Translations under genes and position numbers: made by a program
Assembly (NCBI RefSeq): GCF_006636205.1
Contig: NZ_VIGB01000003.1
Location: 6,264,501-6,328,500 of the forward strand
Direction of reading: 5' to 3'
DNA length: 64,000 bases
DNA from: Kitasatospora acidiphila
Lineage (GTDB): Bacteria > Actinomycetota > Actinomycetes > Streptomycetales > Streptomycetaceae
In this document: one piece after another, positions 54,342-61,760 of the stretch
Position numbering within the stretch: the stretch's first letter is position 1
Layout of the letters: each line of letters starts with the position of its first letter
Notes under the pieces: generated by a model
Seen by the model: the letters and a program-made list of their open reading frames with translations, nothing else
Told to the model about the DNA's origin: nothing
The model's database searches: none

Positions 54342-57130
54342 ATGACGCCGAGCTATCGGACGATCGCCGAGCGTGCTGTCCGGGAGGTGGCTCCCGCGGC
54401 CGAGTGGCGGGTTCAGGAGGACGAGACCTGGTGCATGGTCTCCCCTCCGCGACACGTGCGCCGGGACCAGGGCTGGAAGCTGCACCTGTCGGCGACCCCG
54501 GGGGTCGCGTGCCGACTGCTGGAGGCGGCGGCCCGGGTGCTGGTGGCGCACGACTGCGCGTTCAAGTTCGCCGTCACCCCGCAGGTCGCCGCCGAGCTGA
54601 ACTCGGTGCGGGCGGTCCGCGGCCAGTCGGGCAAGTTCCTCACCGCCTATCCGGCCGATGACGACCAGCTGCGGCTGCTCGCCGAGCAGCTGCACCGGGC
54701 CACGGTCGGCTTGGACGGCCCCGCGATCCTCTCCGACCGGCGCTACCACCCCGACAGCCCGGTGTACTACCGCTACGGCTGCTTCGCCCGGCCGCACGAG
54801 CTGAACGACGAGGGGTTCTACGAGGGCCGATTGCGCGCCCCCGACGGCAGTTCGGAGCCCGACCGGCGGGAGGCGTGGTTCTCGCCGCCGCCCTGGGTCC
54901 CGCTGCCGTTCGACCAGCCCGAGCCCGAGGGTGCGGCGGGGCGGCGGCGCGGCGGACCAGTGCTCCTCGCCGACCGCTATCTGGTCAAGGAGGCCATCCG
55001 GCACTCCAACAGGGGCGGCGTCTACCGGGCCCGGGACGAACGGACCGGCGCCGAGGTCCTGTTGAAGGAGGCCCGGCCCCACGTAGCCGCCGACCCCAGT
55101 GGGCGGGACGCGCGGGACTGGCTGCGCCATGAGGCCGAGGTGCTGCGCGCCCTGGCACCCCGGGGTGTCGCCCCTGCCGTGCACGAGGTGTTCACCGCCG
55201 CCGAACACGTCTTCCTGATGGAGGAGTTGATCGATGGCGGCACCCTGCAGCAGTGGGCGGTCGACCGCGCGCGGCAGGCCGGCGGCCGGATGCCGGCGCG
55301 GCTCGTCCGGCAACTGGCGGGCCGGCTGGCACGGCTGATCGGCGAGGTGCACGAAGCCGGGTTCGTGCTGCGGGACTTCAAGCCGAGCAATGTGATGATG
55401 GCGGCCGGCGACACACCCGTGCTGGTCGACCTGGAGTGCGCCGCCCGCCCGGGCGAACCGGTCCGGGTGGCCGGCACCCGGGGCTTCACCGCCCCGAGTA
55501 CCTGGCCACCGCCGAGCCGGACGATCCGCCGCGGCCCGCGCCCGGCCCGGCGGTCGACTGCTACAGCCTGGGCGCCACCCTGCTCTACGTCAGCACCGGC
55601 ATCAACCCCGTGCTCACCCCCGACATCCCGGCCGCCCGGACGGACGGCGAGCGGATCGCGGCGATCGTCCGGGCCGCACTGCCCGAGTTCCCGGCCCTGC
55701 GGGCGCTGGCCCCCGCGATCCTCGGGCTCACCGCCGAGCCGGCCGACCGCTGGTCGCTGGCGGCGGTCGCCTCATTCCTCGCGGCCGAGCCCCGAGACGG
55801 GCCGGTGCCACCGGCCGCCGAGCTCGCCCGGGACGACCTCGACCGGCTGCTGGCCGACGGGCTCGCCCAGCTCGCGGAGACCATCGACCCGGCGGCCGAG
55901 TACCTGTGGGCCCGCCCGCGCTCGCTGCCGTACGGCGACGCCTGCAATGTGCAGATGGGCGCGGCCGGCGTGCTGGCCGTGCTGGGCCGGGCCGTCCGCT
56001 GCGGGCACCGCGTGGCCGAACCGACGCTGCGCACCGCCGCGCACTGGCTGGACTGCCACCTGGAGCGGCCCAGCAGGACGTTGCCCGGCCTCTACTTCGG
56101 CCGCTCCGGCACGGCGTGGGCGCTGTACGACGCCGCTCGCACCCTCGGCGACGAGGCACTGGCGAGCCGGGCCGTCGACTACGCGCTGCGCATTCCGCTC
56201 GACTGGCACAACCCCGATGTCTGCCACGGCCTGGCCGGGGCCGGCACCGCGCAGCTGCACCTGTGGCATGCGACGGGCGACCAGCGCTTCGCCGAGCGGG
56301 CATCGGAGTGCGCGGACCGGGTGGTGCGACTGAGCTCGCAGGCGCAGGGCGGGGTGGACTGGCCGCTGGGCGAGGGGGTCCGCTCCGAGCTGGCCGGTGC
56401 CGGCTCCTACGGCTTCGGGCACGGGGTCGCCGGGCTCGGCACCTTCCTGGCTGCCGCCGGCCGCGACCTGGCCCGGCCCGAGCTCCTGGAGATCGCGGTC
56501 GGCGGCGGCCAGGTGCTCTGCGCCGTCGCGGAGTCGGCGGGTGAGTGGGCCGAGTGGCCGAAGGGCCCCGGTCGCACCGAGCGCATGGGCCTGGACTTCT
56601 GGTGCAACGGCAGCTCGGGCATCGGCACCTTCCTGGTCCGCCTCTGGCAGCAGACCGGGATCGACCGGTTCCGCGCCCATGCGGAGCGGGCCGGCGTCGC
56701 CGTCCACCAGAACCGCTGGCGGCTCGGCCCCGGCGACTGCCACGGCGTGGCCGGCAACGCGGAGCTGCTGCTCGACCTGGCGGAGGCGACGGGGGAGCAG
56801 CGGTACCGGGGGTGGGCGGCGGAGAGCGCCACCTGCCTCTTCGTCAGGGCGGCGCATCGCGGGGGCCGGCTGGTGGTGCCGGACGACACCCTGCGCGACA
56901 TCTGCGCGAGCTACCAGGTCGGCTTCGCCGGCGTCCTGGACTTCCTGCTCCGCCTCAGACACGGCGGCCACCGTTCGTGGCTGGTCGACACGGGTCGACC
57001 CGTCGGGAGGCCGTCGGCAGAAGAGAAGTACACCCCGAGAGGAGAGTCGAACCATGGACACCCAGGTTCTGGAACTGCAGGAACTGCCCGAAACCTACGA
57101 GGAGTTGCTGGAGCCGCTGATGTGCTGTGA
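54342..57130 (+). CDS. lanL: Class IV lanthipeptide synthetase LanL, 1-nt frameshift
   Basis: About 929 residues when bridged, with three domains. N-terminal lyase (residues 1-210, WKLHLSATPG start). Ser/Thr kinase: Lys242 in VLLKEARP, catalytic Asp345 in LRDFKPSN, metal Asp363 in VLVDLECA. LanC-like cyclase with all zinc ligands: His694 region GFGHGVAG, Cys755 in WCNGSS, Cys800-His801 in GDCHGV. A complete ligand set marks class IV, since class III LanKC lacks it. It phosphorylates and eliminates Ser/Thr of the precursor, then cyclises with Cys. The frame breaks near 55490, where GCCCCGAG likely lacks a C. The frame runs 77 nt into lanA. Confidence 0.9.
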
Positions 57131-57194
57131 CACCGGCCACCGCAGCTTCGAGGTCAGTGACTTCTGCGCCGTCCCACCGGGCGACGAGAAGTAG
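57054..57194 (+). CDS. lanA: Class IV lanthipeptide precursor LanA
   Basis: 46 residues. The acidic helical leader MDTQVLELQELPETYEELL has the L-x-L-Q-x-L-P-E motif recognised by class III/IV kinases. The core after about Leu22 is MCCDTGHRSFEVSDFCAVPP, with three Cys (24, 25, 38), Thr27, Ser31 and Ser35. Ser31-x3-Ser35-x2-Cys38 fits a labionin-like spacing; Thr27 could ring with another Cys. The RBS GAGAGGAGAG is strong. The start lies inside the 3' end of lanL in another frame. A hairpin follows at 57204-57242. It falls below usual gene-calling length cut-offs. Confidence 0.85.
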   Translation: MDTQVLELQELPETYEELLEPLMCCDTGHRSFEVSDFCAVPPGDEK

Positions 57195-57203
57195 CGGAAC
57201 ACG

Positions 57204-57242
57204 GGGCCTGCGCGGGCGTGCCGACCGCGCCCGCGCAGGCCC
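57204..57242. terminator. 15-bp hairpin after lanA
   Basis: GGGCCTGCGCGGGCG and its complement with a 9-nt loop, 10 nt after the lanA stop, shared with the convergent TetR gene. Confidence 0.8.
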
Positions 57243-57257
57243 ACGACTCCGTGACGG

Positions 57258-57833
57258 TCAGCCGGTACCCGCCTGCGCCAGGATGCTCAACGCCAACTCC
57301 CGCCCCGCGCCCGCCGGGTCGCCGTCCGGCCGAGTGGCGCCGGCGGCCATGATGCCGTCGATGACCAGCAGCAACTGGCCGGCCGCCGGCGCCGGTCGCG
57401 GATGGCCGAGGCGAGCCAGCTCGACTTCGAACAGCCCTGTCACGGTGGCCCGGTACTCCCGGGTGACGGCATGCCCCGGGTGGTCCGGGTCGGCCAGGGC
57501 CAGGTCCGCCGCCAGGTAGCGGCAGCCCCGGAAGTCGGCCTGCTCGACGACCAGTGCCAGCTGGTCGAAGACCGCCAGCAGTCGGGCGCGCGGGTCGTCG
57601 CCGGCCGCGGCCATGGTCGCGCGGTAGGCGGCCTCGTCCTGCGCGGCGCTGCGGCGGAGCACCTCGGCGATCAGGCCGTCCTTGCCGCCGAAGTGCTCGT
57701 AGAGCGAGCGCCGCGCCACGTTGGCGGCCTTGAGCAGGGTGTCCACGCCGACCCCGACGCCTTGGCGGTACGTCAACTCCTGGGCGGCGTCGAGCAGGCG
57801 TTCGCGGGGGCCGGGTTTGGTGCGGGTGGTCAT
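57258..57833 (-). CDS. TetR family transcriptional regulator
   Basis: 191 residues. The N-terminal HTH (ERLLDAAQELTYRQGVGV, with recognition segment VARRSLYEHFGGKDGL) is of TetR type, followed by an all-helical ligand domain with DFRGCRYLAADLA, as in TetR regulators of the YxaF/AcrR subgroup. It is divergent from the SnoaL-like gene at 57929 across 95 bp that hold a clear inverted repeat (57860-57915). Local control of that gene and itself is likely. Confidence 0.9.
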   Translation of the reverse strand: MTTRTKPGPRERLLDAAQELTYRQGVGVGVDTLLKAANVARRSLYEHFGGKDGLIAEVLRRSAAQDEAAYRATMAAAGDDPRARLLAVFDQLALVVEQADFRGCRYLAADLALADPDHPGHAVTREYRATVTGLFEVELARLGHPRPAPAAGQLLLVIDGIMAAGATRPDGDPAGAGRELALSILAQAGTG

Positions 57834-57859
57834 GGTGCCAGCCTGTCAGCTCTTGCCGA

Positions 57860-57915
57860 GTAGATCAACCGGTCTATATATTTGCCGACGGAAGTAGACC
57901 GGATGTTCTATCTAC
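57860..57915. promoter_or_regulatory. Nested inverted repeat, candidate TetR operator
   Basis: Outer arms GTAGAT and ATCTAC, and inner arms CCGGTCTA and TAGACCGG, lie symmetrically around TATATTTGCCGACGGAAG in the TetR/SnoaL intergenic region. The AT-rich centre stands out from the surrounding GC and likely contains the divergent promoters. Confidence 0.6.
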
Positions 57916-57928
57916 TTGGGGGTTCTTC

Positions 57929-58318
57929 ATGTCATCGGTGCGCACCACGGCGGCCGTGATCGAGCGGTTCAACCACGCATTCGTCCACCACCTCCCCGAT
58001 GAGCTCGACGAACTGGTCGGCGAGGACTGCGTGATGGAGGGGATCCAGCCCGCGCCGGACGGCGAGCGTTACGACGGCGGACAGGCCTGCCTGGAGTTCT
58101 GGCGGGCGCTGGCCGCCGACCGCACCACCCGGTTCGCGCCGGAGGAGGTGGTGGTGATGGGTGAGCACGCCACCATCCGCTGGCGGTACCGGTACGGCGA
58201 CGGCCCCGCCGACTCCGTCCGGGGCGTCAACCTGATGCGGGTGCGGGACGGCCGCATCGTCGAGGCCCTCGGCTACAGCAAGACGGCCGGTGAGGTGCCG
58301 CTGGCGGCCGAAGCGTGA
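57929..58318 (+). CDS. SnoaL-like / NTF2-fold protein
   Basis: 129 residues with a small cone-like fold: AAVIERFNHAFVHHLPDELD at the N-terminus, EDCVMEGIQPAPDGERYDG, then HATIRWRYRYGDGPADSVRGVNLMRVRDGRIVEALGYSK, the standard SnoaL_2 pattern. Members are polyketide cyclases, isomerases or ligand-binding proteins; no specific reaction can be read. It is under the likely control of the divergent TetR protein. A decayed oxidoreductase end follows directly, so the operon once contained a further gene. Confidence 0.85.
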   Translation: MSSVRTTAAVIERFNHAFVHHLPDELDELVGEDCVMEGIQPAPDGERYDGGQACLEFWRALAADRTTRFAPEEVVVMGEHATIRWRYRYGDGPADSVRGVNLMRVRDGRIVEALGYSKTAGEVPLAAEA

Positions 58319-58332
58319 ACGGCGGTCGGAGC

Positions 58333-58487
58333 ATGCGCAGTTCGCGGCGATGAACCGGACGCCGGAGGAGCACGGGATCCGTCCGGTGATCGACCGGGTG
58401 GTGCCGTTCGACGAGGCCCCGGCGGCGTTCCGGCGCTACGCCTCGGCGGCGGCGTTCGGCAAGGTGGTGATCTCCATGGGGGACTGA
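58333..58487 (+). pseudogene. C-terminal remnant of a zinc-type alcohol dehydrogenase / MDR gene
   Basis: A 50-residue fragment, FAAMNRTPEEHGIRPVIDRV then VPFDEAPAAFRRYAS and FGKVVISM, matches the last part of NAD(P)-dependent alcohol dehydrogenases. No upstream part exists: the SnoaL-like stop lies only 15 nt before it. About 270 residues have been lost. It overlaps the end of the convergent MFS gene. Confidence 0.75.
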
Positions 58488-59677
58488 CGCGGCAGTAGCA
58501 GGGGAGTCGCCAGCAGGAGCAGGCCCGCGGCCGCGATGGCGGTGCGCGGGCCGGTGACGGCGGCGAGCAGGCCCCAGAGCGCGGTCAGGGCCGCGATGGT
58601 GGCGCTGCTGGTGATCGACCAGGCGGAGATGGTGCGGGCCACCAGGTGCTGCTCGGTGTGGTCGAGCCGCATGGTGGCCAGCACCGGGTTGGTGATGCCG
58701 ATGAACAGGATCAGGGCGAACTGGAGGACGATCACCAGCAGCATGCCGCCCGTGCCGGAGCCGATGAAGGCCAGGCCGATCGGCCAGCAGGCGCGCAGGG
58801 TGCCGCCCACCAGCAGGACCCGGTGCCGGCCGTAGCGGTCGACGACCCGCTTGGAGAGCCGTGAGCCGAGCAGGCCGCCGAGGCAGGGGGTGGCGAAGGC
58901 CAGGGTGTACTGCCAAGGGGCGAAGCCGAGCCGGCCGAGCATCAGCACGGAGAGCAGCGGTTCGGTTGCCATGATCAGGGCGTTGAACAGGACGGAGTTG
59001 AGGAACAGCGGGCGCAGCACGGGGTGGCCGAGGATGTGGCGCCAGCCGTCCAGCAGTCCGCCGCCGGCGCGGGGCGAGCTGGGCGGCGCCGGCTGCGGTT
59101 CGCGGTGCCGGATGGCGGCGATCCCCACCGCGGAGAGCAGGTAGCTGACCGCGTCGGCCAGCACCGTCACCACCGAGCCGAACCAGCCGATCGCGGCGCC
59201 GCCGAGCGGCGGGCCGAGCACGGTGGACGTCCAGGTGGTCGACTCGAAGCCGGCGTTGGCGGCCAACAGGTCCTCGGGCGCAACCAGCGACTTGAGGTAG
59301 GCGCTGCTGGCCGCCCGGAAGGCGATCTTGGCCGCGGCCACCACCACGGCCACGACCAGGAGTTGGAGGAAGCTCAGCCGGCCGATGGCATAGGCGGCCG
59401 GGATGGTCAGCAGGGCGGCGAACCGCACCGCGTCCATCGCCACCATCACCCGCCGCTTGCGGCGGAACTCCACCCAGGGCCCGAGCGGCACCGCGATCGC
59501 CGCCCCCACCGCCAGCCCGGCCGACGCGAGCAGCGAGACCTGGGCCGACCCGGCGTGCAGCACCCGGATCGCGATCAGCGAGAAGGCGCCGAAGCCGAGC
59601 CCCGAACCGTAGGCACTGACGGCGTAGGCACCCCAGAGGAGGTGGTAGTTCCGCCCAAGTGATCGCCGCTTTGCCAT
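58436..59677 (-). CDS. MFS transporter (MefA/NRE-like, DHA3 type)
   Basis: 413 residues with twelve helices. It begins MAKRRSLGRNYHLLWGAYAVSA, the usual start of DHA3 exporters related to macrolide efflux proteins; VEFRRKRRVMVAMDAVRF is the loop 2-3 motif and GSRLSKRVVDRYGRHRVLL its repeat in the second half. ATG 59677 has GGAAGG 5 nt upstream and is preferred to GTG 59692. It is divergent from the LysR gene, with a dyad between them, so it may be LysR-controlled. Confidence 0.88.
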   Translation of the reverse strand: MAKRRSLGRNYHLLWGAYAVSAYGSGLGFGAFSLIAIRVLHAGSAQVSLLASAGLAVGAAIAVPLGPWVEFRRKRRVMVAMDAVRFAALLTIPAAYAIGRLSFLQLLVVAVVVAAAKIAFRAASSAYLKSLVAPEDLLAANAGFESTTWTSTVLGPPLGGAAIGWFGSVVTVLADAVSYLLSAVGIAAIRHREPQPAPPSSPRAGGGLLDGWRHILGHPVLRPLFLNSVLFNALIMATEPLLSVLMLGRLGFAPWQYTLAFATPCLGGLLGSRLSKRVVDRYGRHRVLLVGGTLRACWPIGLAFIGSGTGGMLLVIVLQFALILFIGITNPVLATMRLDHTEQHLVARTISAWSITSSATIAALTALWGLLAAVTGPRTAIAAAGLLLLATPLLLPRQSPMEITTLPNAAAEA

Positions 59678-59769
59678 GTGTGCCTTCCTCACTCGTACAA
59701 CTCAACCGTGATACGGACCATCCAAGCGGGCGGCGGATGCGCTGTTCAAACCCGCGAGGGAGGGCCTGG

Positions 59770-59788
59770 CCACAACGGATCATTGTGG
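59770..59788. promoter_or_regulatory. Dyad in the MFS/LysR intergenic region
   Basis: CCACAA-N7-TTGTGG, a perfect 6-bp inverted repeat 17 nt before the lysR start. Position and size fit a LysR recognition site or an autoregulatory operator. Confidence 0.5.
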
Positions 59789-59805
59789 CAGTAGCATCAC
59801 GACCC

Positions 59806-60726
59806 ATGGACCTTGAAGCCGTGCGCACGTTCGTGGCCGCCGCCGACGCGGGCCGTTTCCAGGACGCGGCCGTCGACCTGGCGGTCACCCAGCAGGCCGT
59901 CTCCCGGCGGATCGCGACGCTGGAGGGGGAGCTCGGGGTGCGCCTGTTCACCCGGACCGCGCGCGGCTCGGTGCTCACCATCGACGGGCAGGCGTTCCTC
60001 CCGCACGCGCGCGAGCTGCTGCGGTCCGCCGAGCGGGCGGTGGCCTCGGTGCGGCCCGGGCAGCGCGCGCTGCGGGTCGATGTGATCGGCATGCGGATCG
60101 CGCCGGCGGCGCTGCTGCGGGAGTTCCACCGGGCCCAGCCCGAGACCGAGCTCGACGTGGTGACGCTCTTCGACGGTGACACGGCGATCGCCGCCGTCGC
60201 CTCCGGGGCGATCGATGCGACGTTCCGCGCCGTCGTCCAGCCGGGGCGCCAACTCCCGGACGGAGTACGGTCGATGCGGGTGATCGACGAGCCCCATCAG
60301 CTGCTCGCCGGGCCCCGGCATCCGCTGGCGGCGGCCCGGGAGGTCACCCTCGCGGAGCTGACCGGCCACCGGATCTGGATCCCGGGTGCCTCTCCGGGCA
60401 CCGAATGGACCGCGTACTACGACGAGTTGGTGGCCGAGTTCGGGCTCGCCATCGACGCGGTCGGGCCCAACTTCGGCAGCGAGGCGCTGCTGGAGGTGAT
60501 CGCCGACTCGGCGACGGTGGCCACCTTGACGACGGAGCGGACCAGGTTGGTCTGGCCCGCGGAGTACGACCTGCGGCGGATCCCGGTGGTCGACCCGGTG
60601 CCGCTGTACCCGCACTCGCTGGTCTGGCGCGACGACAACTCGCACCCGGCCCTGGCGGCGCTGCGCGAGTTCGCGGCGGCCCGGGCATGCCGAGTGGAGG
60701 GGTGGGTGCCCGGCTGGGTGCGGTGA
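59806..60726 (+). CDS. LysR family transcriptional regulator
   Basis: 306 residues. N-terminal HTH MDLEAVRTFVAAADAGRFQD with recognition helix VTQQAVSRRIATLEGELG; the effector domain starts near residue 90 (LRVDVIGMRIAPAALLREF) and has the two-lobe PBP2 pattern. LysR proteins activate or repress neighbours in response to a small ligand. The divergent MFS gene and the downstream methyltransferase are candidate targets. ATG 59806 fits the family start; the open frame extends far upstream without similarity. Confidence 0.9.
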   Translation: MDLEAVRTFVAAADAGRFQDAAVDLAVTQQAVSRRIATLEGELGVRLFTRTARGSVLTIDGQAFLPHARELLRSAERAVASVRPGQRALRVDVIGMRIAPAALLREFHRAQPETELDVVTLFDGDTAIAAVASGAIDATFRAVVQPGRQLPDGVRSMRVIDEPHQLLAGPRHPLAAAREVTLAELTGHRIWIPGASPGTEWTAYYDELVAEFGLAIDAVGPNFGSEALLEVIADSATVATLTTERTRLVWPAEYDLRRIPVVDPVPLYPHSLVWRDDNSHPALAALREFAAARACRVEGWVPGWVR

Positions 60727-60775
60727 GAAGGTGGAGGTGAGCGGGCCGCAGGCCCCCGCAGGAGGTGGCGCACCG

Positions 60776-61453
60776 ATGGAGCAGGAGAGCCCCACCGCCC
60801 GGCAGCGCAGGCTGTGGGACTCGGCGGCCCCCGGCTACGACCGGCAGATCGCCTTCTTCGAGCGCGTCTGGTTCGGCGGCGGGCGGGAGTGGATCGGCTC
60901 GCGCGCCGGCGGCCGCGTGCTGGAGGTGGCGATCGGGACCGGCCGCAGCCTGCCCCACTACCGGGCCGGCGTGCGGCTCACCGGGATCGAGCTGAGCCCG
61001 GCGATGCTGGCGATCGCCGTCCGGCGCGCGGCCGGGCTCGGCATCGACGCCGACCTGCGTGACGGTGACGCCGAGGAGCTCCCTTTCGCGGACGGCACGT
61101 TCGACACCGTGGTGTGCGTGCTGGCGCTCTGCTCCATCCCCCGGCCGGCCCGGGCGGTCGGTGAGATGGCCCGGGTGCTCAAGCCCGGCGGCACGCTGCT
61201 GCTGCTCGACCACGTCGGCAGCAGCTGGCCGATCCTGCACGCCGTCCAGCGGCTCACCGAGCGGGGCACGATCCGCGCCGCCGGGGAGCACTTCACCCGC
61301 CGCCAGCGCCCGCTGGTCGAGGCGGCCGGGCTGCGGATCACCGAGGCCCAGCGGCTCAAGGCCGGCACGGTGGAACGCATCGCGGCGGTCAAACCCGCCC
61401 CGGGGAAAGGCCGGGTGGCCCGGGGCGCGAACGCCCTGGGCCACCCGGGGTGA
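60776..61453 (+). CDS. Class I SAM-dependent methyltransferase (UbiE-like)
   Basis: 225 residues. WDSAAPGYDRQIAFFERVWF precedes SAM motif I VLEVAIGTGRSLPHY; IELSPAMLAIA, then DAEELPFADGTFDTVVCVLA and ARVLKPGGTLLLLDHV complete the Methyltransf_11 pattern. AGGAGG lies 8 nt before the ATG. It is 49 nt downstream of the lysR gene and may be co-transcribed with it. It converges on the lanA2 gene. A role in tailoring the nearby lanthipeptide is possible but unproven; the sequence resembles lipid or quinone methyltransferases. Confidence 0.88.
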   Translation: MEQESPTARQRRLWDSAAPGYDRQIAFFERVWFGGGREWIGSRAGGRVLEVAIGTGRSLPHYRAGVRLTGIELSPAMLAIAVRRAAGLGIDADLRDGDAEELPFADGTFDTVVCVLALCSIPRPARAVGEMARVLKPGGTLLLLDHVGSSWPILHAVQRLTERGTIRAAGEHFTRRQRPLVEAAGLRITEAQRLKAGTVERIAAVKPAPGKGRVARGANALGHPG

Positions 61454-61485
61454 CTGCTGATCCCGATCGCGTCAGGCGACGGTCG

Positions 61486-61623
61486 TCAGGCGATGGTGAA
61501 GATCAGGCAGGTCAGGAGCAGGCAGGTGAACTGGCAGCCGTTGCCGCCGTTCAGCTCGACCGACTCGGTCTCCGGCAGGTCCTGCAGGGCCGCGAGGTCG
61601 GTCTCGAAAGCGGTCATCTCCAT
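61486..61623 (-). CDS. Class III-type lanthipeptide precursor
   Basis: 45 residues. The leader MEMTAFETDLAALQDLPETE has the LQ-x-LPE kinase-recognition motif. It passes through SVELNGG to a very hydrophobic core, NGCQFTCLLLTCLIFTIA, with Cys30, Cys34, Cys39 and Thr33, Thr38, Thr43 but no Ser. Cys and Thr alternate with regular spacing. The only Pro is in the leader motif. GGGGAGGAA lies 6 nt before the ATG. It is the last gene after the peptidase, separated by 137 bp with a hairpin. The protein is too short for standard gene calling. Confidence 0.85.
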   Translation of the reverse strand: MEMTAFETDLAALQDLPETESVELNGGNGCQFTCLLLTCLIFTIA

Positions 61624-61682
61624 GATGGGTTCCTCCCCTTGATGGTCGCGCCCTGGTCGGGCGCGGTGTTGTGTGGTGCTCC

Positions 61683-61703
61683 GCCCGGCCACGGTGGCCG
61701 GGC
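61683..61703 (-). terminator. Hairpin between peptidase and precursor genes
   Basis: GCCCGGCCAC and its exact complement with a 1-nt centre. On the minus strand it lies after the peptidase stop and 60 nt before the precursor start. It may act as a partial terminator or RNA-processing site, or belong to a separate lanA leader. Confidence 0.5.
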
Positions 61704-61760
61704 AGTCCCCCGGGTCGCGTCGCGATCGCGAAGCGGGGAAGTCTGTGATGTGACGTTTCG

